This document shows, piece by piece, positions 10,637 through 18,327 of a DNA stretch of 64,000 nt (the stretch's first letter is position 1; the number at the start of each line of letters is the position of its first letter). The stretch lies in NCBI RefSeq assembly GCF_040932435.1, contig NZ_JBFQGA010000005.1, positions 310,001-374,000 on the forward strand, given 5' to 3'. The DNA is from Kluyvera sp040932435 (GTDB lineage Bacteria; Pseudomonadota; Gammaproteobacteria; Enterobacterales; Enterobacteriaceae). The notes below the pieces were generated by a model. It saw only the letters and a program-made list of their open reading frames with translations, did not search any database and had not been told where the DNA came from. Position numbers and translations under genes: made by a program.

Positions 10637-10730
10637 GGAAGATCGTCGTCTCCGGTGAGACGATTGGTTTTTAATTCCAGTGGTAGTCATCAATGGCTCC
10701 CGGCAGGTTCGACTCCTGCGATCTCCGCCA
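10637..10730 (+). tRNA. selC-type tRNA-Sec paralogue with anticodon UUA
   Basis: 94 bases with encoded CCA, aligned without gaps to the canonical selC at 11095-11189 except for one missing T in the 3' acceptor strand. The anticodon (10671-10673) is TTA in place of TCA, so it would read UAA. The six-pair D stem (CGTCTC/GAGACG) and the T stem (GCAGG/CCTGC) are better paired than in selC. The long variable arm keeps a six-pair stem (AGTCAT/ATGGCT) in which three pairs changed on both sides. Against function are a bulged A in the acceptor stem (GGAAGATC against GATCTCC) and a T-T mismatch closing the anticodon loop. The promoter is retained. It is either a recoding tRNA-Sec variant or a young pseudogene; stem compensation favours past or present function. 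Confidence 0.7.
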
Positions 10731-11036
10731 AAATTTGCTCACTTCTCCCCCATAACATCACCCTGATTTATCAATCATCCTCCCTCAGAGCGTCCAGACA
10801 CCTTTACGCCGTACGCAAGCGTGGCCAGTTACTGGGAAATTCGCCAATTAGCGCGGATAAAGTGACCAAATAATTAGCGGCAGAGGTGGTTTTTCCAACA
10901 CTCGTTGGGCAGAGAATGCGGTTCTCTACGGGCCGCATCAAACAGCGGTCGGGTAACCTCTGGAAAAGGAAGGGTTTTATTAAGAGTACGATAAATCACG
11001 TGTTTCTGGCCGTGAAAAATGTACCTTTGGGGGATG
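10731..11036. other. Spacer between the two selC-type genes, no convincing gene
   Basis: About 300 bases separate the tRNA copies. Only the first bases after CCA (AAATT) match the sequence after the second tRNA. No reading frame with a ribosome site or family similarity is recognised. A short minus-strand frame around 10880-10990 reads sensibly for about 25 residues (RPLFDAARREPHSLPNECW) and then stops, which may be the remnant of an inactivated gene. No integrase, direct repeat or att core was recognised. Confidence 0.4.
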
Positions 11037-11063
11037 TGGTAAATGATTGAAAGTAGTTATAAT
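11037..11063 (+). promoter_or_regulatory. selC promoter
   Basis: TATAAT lies at 11058-11063, 31 bases before the mature 5' end, in the conserved context TTGAAAGTAGTTATAATGCG. The same context precedes the first tRNA copy. The -35 element is weak and not assigned with confidence. Confidence 0.65.
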
Positions 11064-11094
11064 GCGCACCGCCTCCATGTAGCAATCGAGGCGC

Positions 11095-11189
11095 GGAAGA
11101 TCGTCGTCTCCGGTGAGGCGGCTGGACTTCAAATCCAGTTGGGGCCGCCAGCGGTCCTGGGCAGGTTCGACTCCTGTGATCTTCCGCCA
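11095..11189 (+). tRNA. selC: tRNA-Sec (anticodon UCA), selC
   Basis: 95 bases, as in E. coli. The eight-pair acceptor stem GGAAGATC/GATCTTCC, six-pair D stem, anticodon stem CTGGA/TCCAG with TCA at 11129-11131, long variable arm (GGGGCCGC/GCGGTCCT), T arm GCAGG/CCTGT, discriminator G and encoded CCA are all intact. It delivers selenocysteine at SECIS-directed UGA codons with SelA, SelB and SelD. selC is a favoured integration site for genomic islands, and here accessory genes follow directly. Confidence 0.97.
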
Positions 11190-11638
11190 AAATTCAAAAC
11201 TGCTCAAAAGATCTATAGCGCTTTCAATATTGAATCTATCTTCCATTCCATCGCCAAATCCACAAGAAAGCATTCCTCGGCAGCAAAGCAGCCCCCCTAT
11301 TTTTAGGGATTACTCTGGAAATGTAGCGTCAAAAACCCGCTCATACTTAACCCACGCTACACACTGTTTTATTAAAACTAAAAATATCTATTCCCCATTA
11401 TTTCCCACCAACGCTCACTATTCCATTTTAAATAATCACTTACCTACGAAATATATTCTATATCTCCGCTTTTTAAATACTTCATACAATAAGGTGACCT
11501 AGGTTTTATTTTTCATAAAATAGTCTTAAGGCAAATTGGCAGAATTTAACTACCTATCCTACAGTTAAAGCAGGGAAATCACATTCATACGTCATTGTTT
11601 TACTAGGGAATTATAATACCTGCGTAGAGGTCAATACT
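11190..11638. promoter_or_regulatory. AT-rich leader region upstream of the fimbrial operon
   Basis: 449 bases without a convincing gene; base composition drops well below that of the neighbours from about 11330 on. A TATAAT box at 11612-11617 lies 22 bases before the pilin start, with a poor -35. AGAGG at 11625-11629 is the pilin ribosome site. No invertible-element repeats of the fim-switch kind were recognised. AT-rich upstream DNA suggests H-NS silencing, which is inference. Confidence 0.4.
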
Positions 11639-12136
11639 ATGAACACGTCTATTAAGTTCATTTTATTCTGTGTGGCGTCCGCCTTTATTTCGACGGCGAA
11701 TGCCGATACTGCCACCAGTACTTTTCAGGTGCAGATAACGATAACCAAATCTTGCAGCGTGACCTCCGGTACGCCCATTAACTTTGGTAGCGTCGCGGCC
11801 AGTTCACCAAGCGTAACAGCGAATACTTCAATTTCCGTTAATTGTTCGCGACTGACGCCATATACCGTTGGGCTCACCCCATCCAATAGCAACACGCTTG
11901 GCGCAGGGGTGATGTCAGGCGCTATCGGCGGTAACACCGATAAAGTCCCTTATCAGCTGGCTAAAGATTCGGCGGGCGCCATCTGGGGCAACATCACCAG
12001 CGGCGGAACCAGCAACGTCACATCGGGTTCAGGAACTGGTCTTGCTCAGCCGCTGACGGTTTACGCCATTGTCGCTAACGCCAACTTTGCGCCCGATGTC
12101 TATAACGACACAGTTACCGTCACCGTCACCTATTAA
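11639..12136 (+). CDS. Spore-coat-U domain fimbrial major subunit
   Basis: 165 residues. A signal peptide (cleavage after STANA, about residue 22) is followed by one SCPU domain: FQVQITITKSCSVTSGTPINFGSV at the start with the conserved Cys, PYTVGLTPSNSN in the middle, and the C-terminal strand DTVTVTVTY. SCPU pilins belong to the archaic (sigma) chaperone-usher class, such as the Acinetobacter Csu pili that attach to abiotic surfaces. It is first in an operon with chaperone, usher and tip subunit, and is probably the shaft subunit. Confidence 0.88.
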   Translation: MNTSIKFILFCVASAFISTANADTATSTFQVQITITKSCSVTSGTPINFGSVAASSPSVTANTSISVNCSRLTPYTVGLTPSNSNTLGAGVMSGAIGGNTDKVPYQLAKDSAGAIWGNITSGGTSNVTSGSGTGLAQPLTVYAIVANANFAPDVYNDTVTVTVTY

Positions 12137-12154
12137 TGCATTCAGGGAAGACAT

Positions 12155-12841
12155 ATGAACTGGAAAAAAAGTGCGCTCGTTGGTCTTCTTTTCAGTGGCT
12201 ATGCCGCTGCCAGCGGATTGCAGGTAACGCCGGTCACCCTGACGTTAGAGCAAACCCAGCGCGCAGAAGGCATCTGGCTTAGTAATTCGGGCGACAGTCC
12301 GATTAACGCGCAGGTGCGCGTGTTTCGCTGGAGCCAAAGTAGCTACCGCGATCAGCTTGATGCTTCGCAAGGGCTGGTTATCAGCCCGCCAATGCTGACA
12401 ATCCCCGCCGGTGGCAAGCAGCTAGTCCGGGTGATCCGCACCGGCTCACCTGCCAAAGCGGAAGATGCCTATCGCCTGTCGATTAACGAATTACCGCAGC
12501 CGACAGCGAAAAAAAGTAACCTCCAGTTTGTCCTGCATTATTCCGTCCCCGTCTTTATTCAGCCGCCGGGCGTCACCGACACCTACGCCAAACTTCAGTG
12601 GCAAATTCAGCGCAGCGATGGCCGTGCGTGGCTGGAGGTAAGTAATCAGGGGGATGGTCATGCCCAGCTTTCGGAGGTGAATCTCATCACCGCCTCGGGC
12701 AGCCGGAAAAGTATTTCCCCCGGATTATTAGGCTACGTCTTACCGGGTTCGACGATGCGCTGGCCGCTACCTGCGAGCGTAGGTCAGGGAGAAAAGTTAG
12801 AAGCTATGGTCAATGGCGAAAAAACGGTACAAACGCTATAG
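12155..12841 (+). CDS. Periplasmic fimbrial chaperone (archaic class)
   Basis: 228 residues with a signal peptide and a PapD-like two-domain fold. The N-terminal domain begins LQVTPVTLTL and shows the subunit-anchoring loop INAQVRVFRWSQ and the G1-strand-type stretch NLQFVLHYSVPVFIQPP. It donates a strand to SCPU subunits in the periplasm and hands them to the usher. It begins 18 bases after the pilin and its end overlaps the usher start by 29 bases, which supports translational coupling. Confidence 0.9.
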   Translation: MNWKKSALVGLLFSGYAAASGLQVTPVTLTLEQTQRAEGIWLSNSGDSPINAQVRVFRWSQSSYRDQLDASQGLVISPPMLTIPAGGKQLVRVIRTGSPAKAEDAYRLSINELPQPTAKKSNLQFVLHYSVPVFIQPPGVTDTYAKLQWQIQRSDGRAWLEVSNQGDGHAQLSEVNLITASGSRKSISPGLLGYVLPGSTMRWPLPASVGQGEKLEAMVNGEKTVQTL

Positions 12842-15191
12842 CGTGCAAGTCCGTATATTATTTTTTATGTTTTTCAACGTGTTATTTATAGCAAGGAGCA
12901 CATCTGCGGAAATGAAAGAGACAAATTCCCCGCAGGATGAGGTCATTGCAGACAGTAAACCGCTGACGGGCACCGAACTTTATCTTGATGTCACCTTGAA
13001 CCAGAATGCCATCGGGCTTGCGCGTTTTGGCTACGAGAATAACAAGCTCTACGCCAGCGCCGAGAGCCTGCGCAGAATTGGCATCCGGCTGCCGCCGCAG
13101 ACGCCGGACCCAGTCTGCCTCAACGATATCCCCCAGCTTGAGATCAACTACAACGCCAGTCTGCAAAGCCTAGCGCTGACGGCCCCGCTATCGGCGCTCG
13201 ATATGGGCACCACGCAGCTTAACCAACAGGACACCACCAGCCCGGCCGCGGACCGTTCACGCGGGCTAGTGCTCAATTATGACCTCTACGCCTCACAGGA
13301 AGAGGACTCGCGCAACAGCGCCAGCGCCTATTCCGAACTGCGGGCATTCAATTCATTGGGCGTGCTCAGTTCAACGCAAATTGCGCGCTATATCGGTGAA
13401 AACAGCGGCTATGGGCTGAATGACGGCCTAACCCGGCTGGACTCCAGCTGGCGATCCTCCTTTCCGAACGAGGTGCTGGCGGTGACCGTTGGCGATACGC
13501 TGACTAGCTCGCTGAACTGGTCGCGTCCAACCCGCATTGCTGGGCTGCAAATCGGCACCGACTACAACCTTCAGCCTTACACCCCCACCACGCCACTGCC
13601 TTCGTTCTTTGGCTCGGCCACGCTGCCGTCCAGCGTCGAGCTGTATATGAACGGCGTGAAGTACTACAACGGCGAGGTTCCGGCGGGCAACTTTGAGATC
13701 AATACCCTGCCAACCATTAACGGCGCGGGTAACGCGCAGGTGACGATGACCGATGCGTTGGGCAAAACCACGGTGCAGAGTTTCTCATTTTATAACGACC
13801 AGTCACTGCTGCGCAGCGGGCTGACCGAATGGTCGGCCGAGGTGGGCGTGGTGCGTGAAAACTACGGCTATACCTCATTTGACTATGCCAGCACCCCGGC
13901 ATTTAGCGGCACCTGGCGGCACGGTTTTAGTAACGCTTTTACCGCCGGAGCCCACGGAGAGGCCACGGAGAGTTTGGTTAACCTGGGGTTTAGCAGCGAC
14001 TGGATCCCCGGCGGTAGCGCCGGCACCATTTCTACCGCTATAGCGGCGAGCAGCGATGCCGGGAAAAACGGTTTTCTCTACAGCATCGGCTACCGCTGGA
14101 ACAATAATCGCTTTAGCTTCAGCACCACCACCATCGCCACGGTAAACGACTACCACGACGTCGCCACCCGCTACGGCGATGCACCGCCGTCGCTCAATCA
14201 GAGCACCGTTGTCGGTTACAACGCAGAAGCGCTCGGTAACTTCAGCATCGGCTATTTGCAATTTCGCACCCCCGGCGAGTCCACTCAGCGCTATACCAAC
14301 GCTAACTGGTATAAATCGCTGACCGAAAGGGTTTATCTCAACGCTGGGCTAAACCAGAACATTGATGACAGCCGCGATCGCAGCATGTACCTGATGTTGA
14401 GTATTTCGATGGACAACAACATCAGCGCCAGCAGCACCGTGCAGCGCAGCAACGATCAAATGAGCTATACGCTCAATGCCAGCAAGTCGCAGCCATCGGA
14501 TGGCGGCTGGGGCTGGAACCTGGCGCTTAACCGGCAGGCTTCTCAGCAAAATGGACAGGGTGAACTGGGTTATCTGGGGCGCTATGGCAAGCTCTACGGC
14601 GGTTACAGCCAACTGTCGGGGAATCAATCTGCCTATGCGGGAGCCGATGGCTCACTAGTCATGATGGGAGGCAGCGTTTTTGCCGCCCAGACCATTAATA
14701 ACGGCTTCGCGGTAGTCTCCACCGACGGTATTCCAGACGTGCCGGTCATCCTGCAAAACAACCCTATCGGCACCAGCAACGGTCAAGGCATGCTGCTGGT
14801 CACCAACCTCAACAGTTATCAAAACAATGAGATCAGCATTAATCCCATGGATCTTCCGGCCAACATGCGGATCGATCCGGTTAACGCGGTGGCAATCCCC
14901 GCAGACCGATCCGGCACGCTGGTGAACTTTACCGTCAAACCGGTGCGTTCAGCGTTGATTATCTTGAAGGACAGCAAAGGAAACGTGATCCCCGAAGGGT
15001 CATCAGCGGCGCTCAACGGGCTACGCGGACAGCGCGCCATCGTGGGCTTTGACGGCATGGTCTATTTCGACACGCTCGACGAACATAACTCGCTGCGTGT
15101 CAGCACCCGTTGGGGGGCCTGTACTGCCCAATTCGACTATCCGAAAGCCGCGCGGGATATCCCACAGATTGGACCATTAACCTGCCAATAA
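12813..15191 (+). CDS. Outer-membrane fimbrial usher
   Basis: 792 residues with a basic N-terminus and signal sequence (MAKKRYKRYSV then a hydrophobic stretch to about residue 32). An N-terminal chaperone-binding domain (ELYLDVTLNQNAIGLARFGY), a 24-strand beta barrel rich in aromatic strands, a plug region (SSVELYMNGVKYYNGEVPAGNFEI) and C-terminal domains ending RWGACTAQFDYPKA with the conserved cysteine are recognisable. It forms the secretion pore and polymerises the fimbria. The ATG at 12813 lies inside the chaperone gene; ATG 12867 is an alternative but leaves a poorer signal peptide. Confidence 0.92.
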   Translation: MAKKRYKRYSVQVRILFFMFFNVLFIARSTSAEMKETNSPQDEVIADSKPLTGTELYLDVTLNQNAIGLARFGYENNKLYASAESLRRIGIRLPPQTPDPVCLNDIPQLEINYNASLQSLALTAPLSALDMGTTQLNQQDTTSPAADRSRGLVLNYDLYASQEEDSRNSASAYSELRAFNSLGVLSSTQIARYIGENSGYGLNDGLTRLDSSWRSSFPNEVLAVTVGDTLTSSLNWSRPTRIAGLQIGTDYNLQPYTPTTPLPSFFGSATLPSSVELYMNGVKYYNGEVPAGNFEINTLPTINGAGNAQVTMTDALGKTTVQSFSFYNDQSLLRSGLTEWSAEVGVVRENYGYTSFDYASTPAFSGTWRHGFSNAFTAGAHGEATESLVNLGFSSDWIPGGSAGTISTAIAASSDAGKNGFLYSIGYRWNNNRFSFSTTTIATVNDYHDVATRYGDAPPSLNQSTVVGYNAEALGNFSIGYLQFRTPGESTQRYTNANWYKSLTERVYLNAGLNQNIDDSRDRSMYLMLSISMDNNISASSTVQRSNDQMSYTLNASKSQPSDGGWGWNLALNRQASQQNGQGELGYLGRYGKLYGGYSQLSGNQSAYAGADGSLVMMGGSVFAAQTINNGFAVVSTDGIPDVPVILQNNPIGTSNGQGMLLVTNLNSYQNNEISINPMDLPANMRIDPVNAVAIPADRSGTLVNFTVKPVRSALIILKDSKGNVIPEGSSAALNGLRGQRAIVGFDGMVYFDTLDEHNSLRVSTRWGACTAQFDYPKAARDIPQIGPLTCQ

Positions 15192-15203
15192 GGAGCGAGC
15201 ATT

Positions 15204-16175
15204 ATGTGGCTAAGAGTCCTGATTTTACTGGCAGGGATCTGCTTTTTCCCCATGAAAAGCTACGCCGTCAACTGCTCGGTGAGCACCGTGCCGAGCGTGG
15301 CCTTTGGCACGGTTAGTCCATTTGCCACATCCGATGCCACCACATCGGTCATCATTAACTACAGCTGCACAAAAGTGCTCGGCGATCTGCTTGGCGCCTA
15401 CACGCTGTGTTTCAACCTCGGCGCGCCGGGAGGCAACACCATCGCCACTCGTAAGATGACCACGACCGGCGGCTCCTTGAATTATCAGATTTATTACAAG
15501 AATCCCAGCAATGCCAACGTCGTGTGGGGCAACCAGACGGCGGGAAACGGTATGTTCCCGATGATCAATCTCAATCTGTTGGATTTAACGCCGGTCACCG
15601 GCAGTATCACCCTCACCGCCATTGTCCCCTTGGGGCAAACCACCGCGCCGCCCGGAAACTATACTGACACCTACACCGCCGCGACGGCCTATGTCACCAT
15701 TAACAGCGCCCTAGCCATACCGCCAAACGCCTGCAGCAGCACCGTGCTGCAAAGTTTTCCCTTTGTCGTAACGGCTTCCGTCAATAAGTTCTGCAATATC
15801 AACACGACTCGCAATGTGTCTCTTGGGTCGGTGGCACACACGCAAACCAATGTCATGAATAACAACTACTTTACGATGACCTGCACCAACTCCACCGCTT
15901 ACACCGTGGGGCTTTCACCATCCAACAACAACACCGCCGGTAGCGGTGTGATGAAAAGCGTGAGCAACGCGGCAACCAACACCAACCTTGTGCCTTATCA
16001 GCTCAACTCCACGGCCGGCGTGGGCGGCACGCCGTGGGGAAATCTAACCGCCAATACGGTTGCGGGTATAGGCACCGGCTCTGCGGTTAACCGCACGGTG
16101 TACGTCGTGGTCCCCAGCGCCAACTATCGCCCGGACGACTATGCCGATACCGTCACCATCAACGTGACGTACTAA
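15204..16175 (+). CDS. Two-domain Spore-coat-U fimbrial tip subunit (adhesin)
   Basis: 323 residues: a signal peptide to about residue 21, then two SCPU domains. The first (about 22-175) starts NCSVSTVPSVAFGTVSPF and the second (about 185-323) starts KFCNINTTRNVSLGSV and ends YADTVTINVTY, very close to the end of the major pilin. In archaic pili the two-domain subunit encoded last sits at the tip, the first domain binding surfaces and the second acting as pilin domain. It lies 12 bases after the usher. Confidence 0.87.
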   Translation: MWLRVLILLAGICFFPMKSYAVNCSVSTVPSVAFGTVSPFATSDATTSVIINYSCTKVLGDLLGAYTLCFNLGAPGGNTIATRKMTTTGGSLNYQIYYKNPSNANVVWGNQTAGNGMFPMINLNLLDLTPVTGSITLTAIVPLGQTTAPPGNYTDTYTAATAYVTINSALAIPPNACSSTVLQSFPFVVTASVNKFCNINTTRNVSLGSVAHTQTNVMNNNYFTMTCTNSTAYTVGLSPSNNNTAGSGVMKSVSNAATNTNLVPYQLNSTAGVGGTPWGNLTANTVAGIGTGSAVNRTVYVVVPSANYRPDDYADTVTINVTY

Positions 16176-16299
16176 AGAAAATCATTCTTTGGTGATGCAG
16201 CTGGAGGTGCGGGTGTTTCACGATTGGTTGATTGTGGATGCGATGGCGGAAAGCGCTGCGGGGTAGAAAAACGGTTTGGCCGGGAGGCGAGGTTTCCCC

Positions 16300-17400
16300 T
16301 CACCCCGCCGTCGGATAATCCACATACCCCGCCTGACCGCCACCAAAGAACTGCTCTTTAACCGGCGCATTCAGCGGCAAATCGTTCTGCAGGCGATGCG
16401 GCAGATCCGGGTTGGCAATAAACGGTCGGCCAAAGCCAATCAAATCCGCCCAGCCCTTCGCCAGCGCCTCTTCCGCGCGGGCTTTAGTGTATTTCCCCGA
16501 GTATATCAGCGTGCCGTGGAAGATAATCCGCAGCGCTTCTTTAAACGCCGCAGGCATCACCGGCGCGTCTTCCCAGTCGGCTTCAGCGATATGAATATAG
16601 GCAATGCCCATTTCACTCAGCACGCTGGCTGCCGCCAGATAGGTTGCCTCTGGCGTATCATCGCGAGAGCCCATCAACGTGGTCAGCGGCGCTAGGCGAA
16701 TGCCAACGCGCTCTTTACCAATCGCCTCGGAGACCGCGGCAACCACCTCTTTCATAAAGCGCAGGCGATTGGGCAGCGAGCCGCCGTATTCGTCATCACG
16801 CAGGTTGGCCTGAGAATCAATAAACTGGTTAATCAGGTAGCCGTTCGCGCCGTGCAACTCAATGCCATCAAAACCGGCGGCAATGGCGTTACGCGCAGCT
16901 TGGGCATAATCGTTAACGATTGCCGGAATTTCATCGGTGCGCAGCGCACGCGGCATGTCATGCTGGAGCATCGAGCCAACGCCGTTTTGCGGGCCGCAGC
17001 CATCGATATCAACAAACACCTTCACACCGTCGGCCTGAATCGCGGAAGAAGAGACCGGTGCTGCGCCGTTCGGTTGCAGCGCGCTGTGCGAAACGCGGCC
17101 CACGTGCCACAGCTGGGCGAAGATTTTCCCGCCCGCTTTATGCACCGCATCGGTCACTTTTTTCCAGCCGGCGATCTGGGCGTCAGAGTACATGCCCGGC
17201 GTCCAAGCATAGCCCTGACCCTGCTGACTGATTTGGGTGCCTTCGCTGATGATAAGCCCGGCGCTCGCACGCTGTGCGTAGTATTGCGCCATCATGTCGG
17301 TGGCGACATCGCCGGTTCCAGCGCGGGAGCGGGTCATCGGCGGCATCACAATACGGTTTGCCAGCGGCAGCGTGTTCAGAGCGTATTTATTGAATAACAT
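16300..17400 (-). CDS. Alkene reductase of the Old Yellow Enzyme family (NemA-like)
   Basis: 366 residues forming an FMN-binding TIM barrel. PMTRSRA near the N-terminus, the HVGR stretch around residue 100, the HGANGYLINQF substrate-binding pair and the C-terminal GFGRPFIANPDLP are OYE-family signatures. These enzymes use NADPH to reduce activated alkenes, N-ethylmaleimide and nitro compounds in the cytoplasm. It resembles NemA in length and motifs, but the neighbours of nemA in E. coli (nemR, gloA) are missing, so it may be a paralogue. Confidence 0.85.
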   Translation of the reverse strand: MLFNKYALNTLPLANRIVMPPMTRSRAGTGDVATDMMAQYYAQRASAGLIISEGTQISQQGQGYAWTPGMYSDAQIAGWKKVTDAVHKAGGKIFAQLWHVGRVSHSALQPNGAAPVSSSAIQADGVKVFVDIDGCGPQNGVGSMLQHDMPRALRTDEIPAIVNDYAQAARNAIAAGFDGIELHGANGYLINQFIDSQANLRDDEYGGSLPNRLRFMKEVVAAVSEAIGKERVGIRLAPLTTLMGSRDDTPEATYLAAASVLSEMGIAYIHIAEADWEDAPVMPAAFKEALRIIFHGTLIYSGKYTKARAEEALAKGWADLIGFGRPFIANPDLPHRLQNDLPLNAPVKEQFFGGGQAGYVDYPTAG

Positions 17401-17417
17401 ACGATTTCCCCTCTCTC

Positions 17418-17630
17418 TTATTTATACAGTTCCGCGCTCATGGTCACGGTGTTGCCCATGCGTGCGCTGGTGATTTTGTATTCGGAAGCGTTCATTTTTT
17501 TCGCTTTCTGAGCAATCGCCGCTTCAGCAGAATCCAGCGTGGAGCCGCAGGCGGTGACGCTTTGTGCAGAAGCGCTAAACGCAGCAAATGAAAGAAGGGA
17601 AGCAGCAAAAATCGCGGTAAGGGTTTTCAT
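17418..17630 (-). CDS. Small periplasmic protein of the YdgH/BhsA/McbA family
   Basis: 70 residues. ATG at 17630 is chosen because GAAACAGGA lies just upstream and a clean signal peptide (MKTLTAIFAASLLSFAAFSA) begins there. The remaining 47 residues carry the DUF1471-type fold pattern (DSAEAAIAQKAKKMNASEYKITSARMGNTVTMSAELYK). Family members are small stress-induced periplasmic or outer-membrane-associated proteins linked to biofilm, copper and oxidative stress; the role here is unknown. It ends 17 bases before the reductase gene and could share its transcript. Confidence 0.8.
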   Translation of the reverse strand: MKTLTAIFAASLLSFAAFSASAQSVTACGSTLDSAEAAIAQKAKKMNASEYKITSARMGNTVTMSAELYK

Positions 17631-17756
17631 GGTCGTATCCTGTTTCGAATGAGGCGTTGCGTGCAGCAACGTGATGCGAAGAAGGATACGACCGCAGACT
17701 AATTACATAAATGGTATAAATAGCAATAGACTGTTATCAGTAGAGCAATAATGAAG

Positions 17757-18287
17757 TTATGCAGTGACGCCCGCCCACCACAGCCGCAGCTTCATACCCC
17801 AGTAGCTGGTCCAGCCGGTCGTGGCGCTGACCGGTTTGCCCTTATCAATAATCACTATCGTCGGCGTCACGCTGACCTGCCAGCGCTGAGCCAATTCACC
17901 GCGTGCATCGTTAATCACCGGCATCGTCAGCTGTTTTTTCTGCATCCATTGCGCCACTCGCGCGTCATCGCCGGAGCGCATGGCAATGCTCATCACGTTG
18001 CCACCCTGCAGGGCAAGCTGACTGACCGACGGCGATGTGTAGCGGCAGACGCTGCACCAAGTCGCCCACACGTAGACCAGCAGCGGTCGATGCTCGCTCA
18101 TGGCCGCGATATCCACCGCCTGCCCGTCAATTGTCGGCAGCACCATACCTGCGAAACTCTCCGGCAGCGCAGGCTGCCGGTAGCGATCGACCGCCCAGAC
18201 GATAGCCGCGCCGATAATCAGCATTAACACACCTTCACGCAGCCAGCGTAGCGCCCGCTGTCGATTAAACCCTTTGCCCATGTTCAC
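17757..18287 (-). CDS. ScsD-like membrane-anchored thioredoxin
   Basis: 176 residues. One N-terminal membrane helix (about 18-34) anchors a periplasmic TlpA/ScsD-type thioredoxin domain. The active site is WCSVC (Cys78 and Cys81) and the cis-proline lies in VTPT (Pro142). ScsD proteins act in periplasmic disulfide reduction with ScsB in copper tolerance. Here scsA, scsB and scsC are absent, so it is an orphan and its electron source is not visible in the window. Confidence 0.85.
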   Translation of the reverse strand: MNMGKGFNRQRALRWLREGVLMLIIGAAIVWAVDRYRQPALPESFAGMVLPTIDGQAVDIAAMSEHRPLLVYVWATWCSVCRYTSPSVSQLALQGGNVMSIAMRSGDDARVAQWMQKKQLTMPVINDARGELAQRWQVSVTPTIVIIDKGKPVSATTGWTSYWGMKLRLWWAGVTA

Positions 18288-18327
18288 CTCGTATCATAAC
18301 GACGCTAATCTTAGCGAGGCGGCGGAC

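Noticed and set aside
10637..11189. The two selC copies as attL and attR of an integrated island
   Set aside because: Integrases normally duplicate only the 3' part of a tRNA gene; here promoter and full gene are duplicated, only about 300 bases lie between, and no integrase is seen.
11113..11502. Open frame beginning inside selC
   Set aside because: It starts within the tRNA, has no ribosome site and its Ser/Asn/Thr-rich product reflects AT-rich noncoding DNA.
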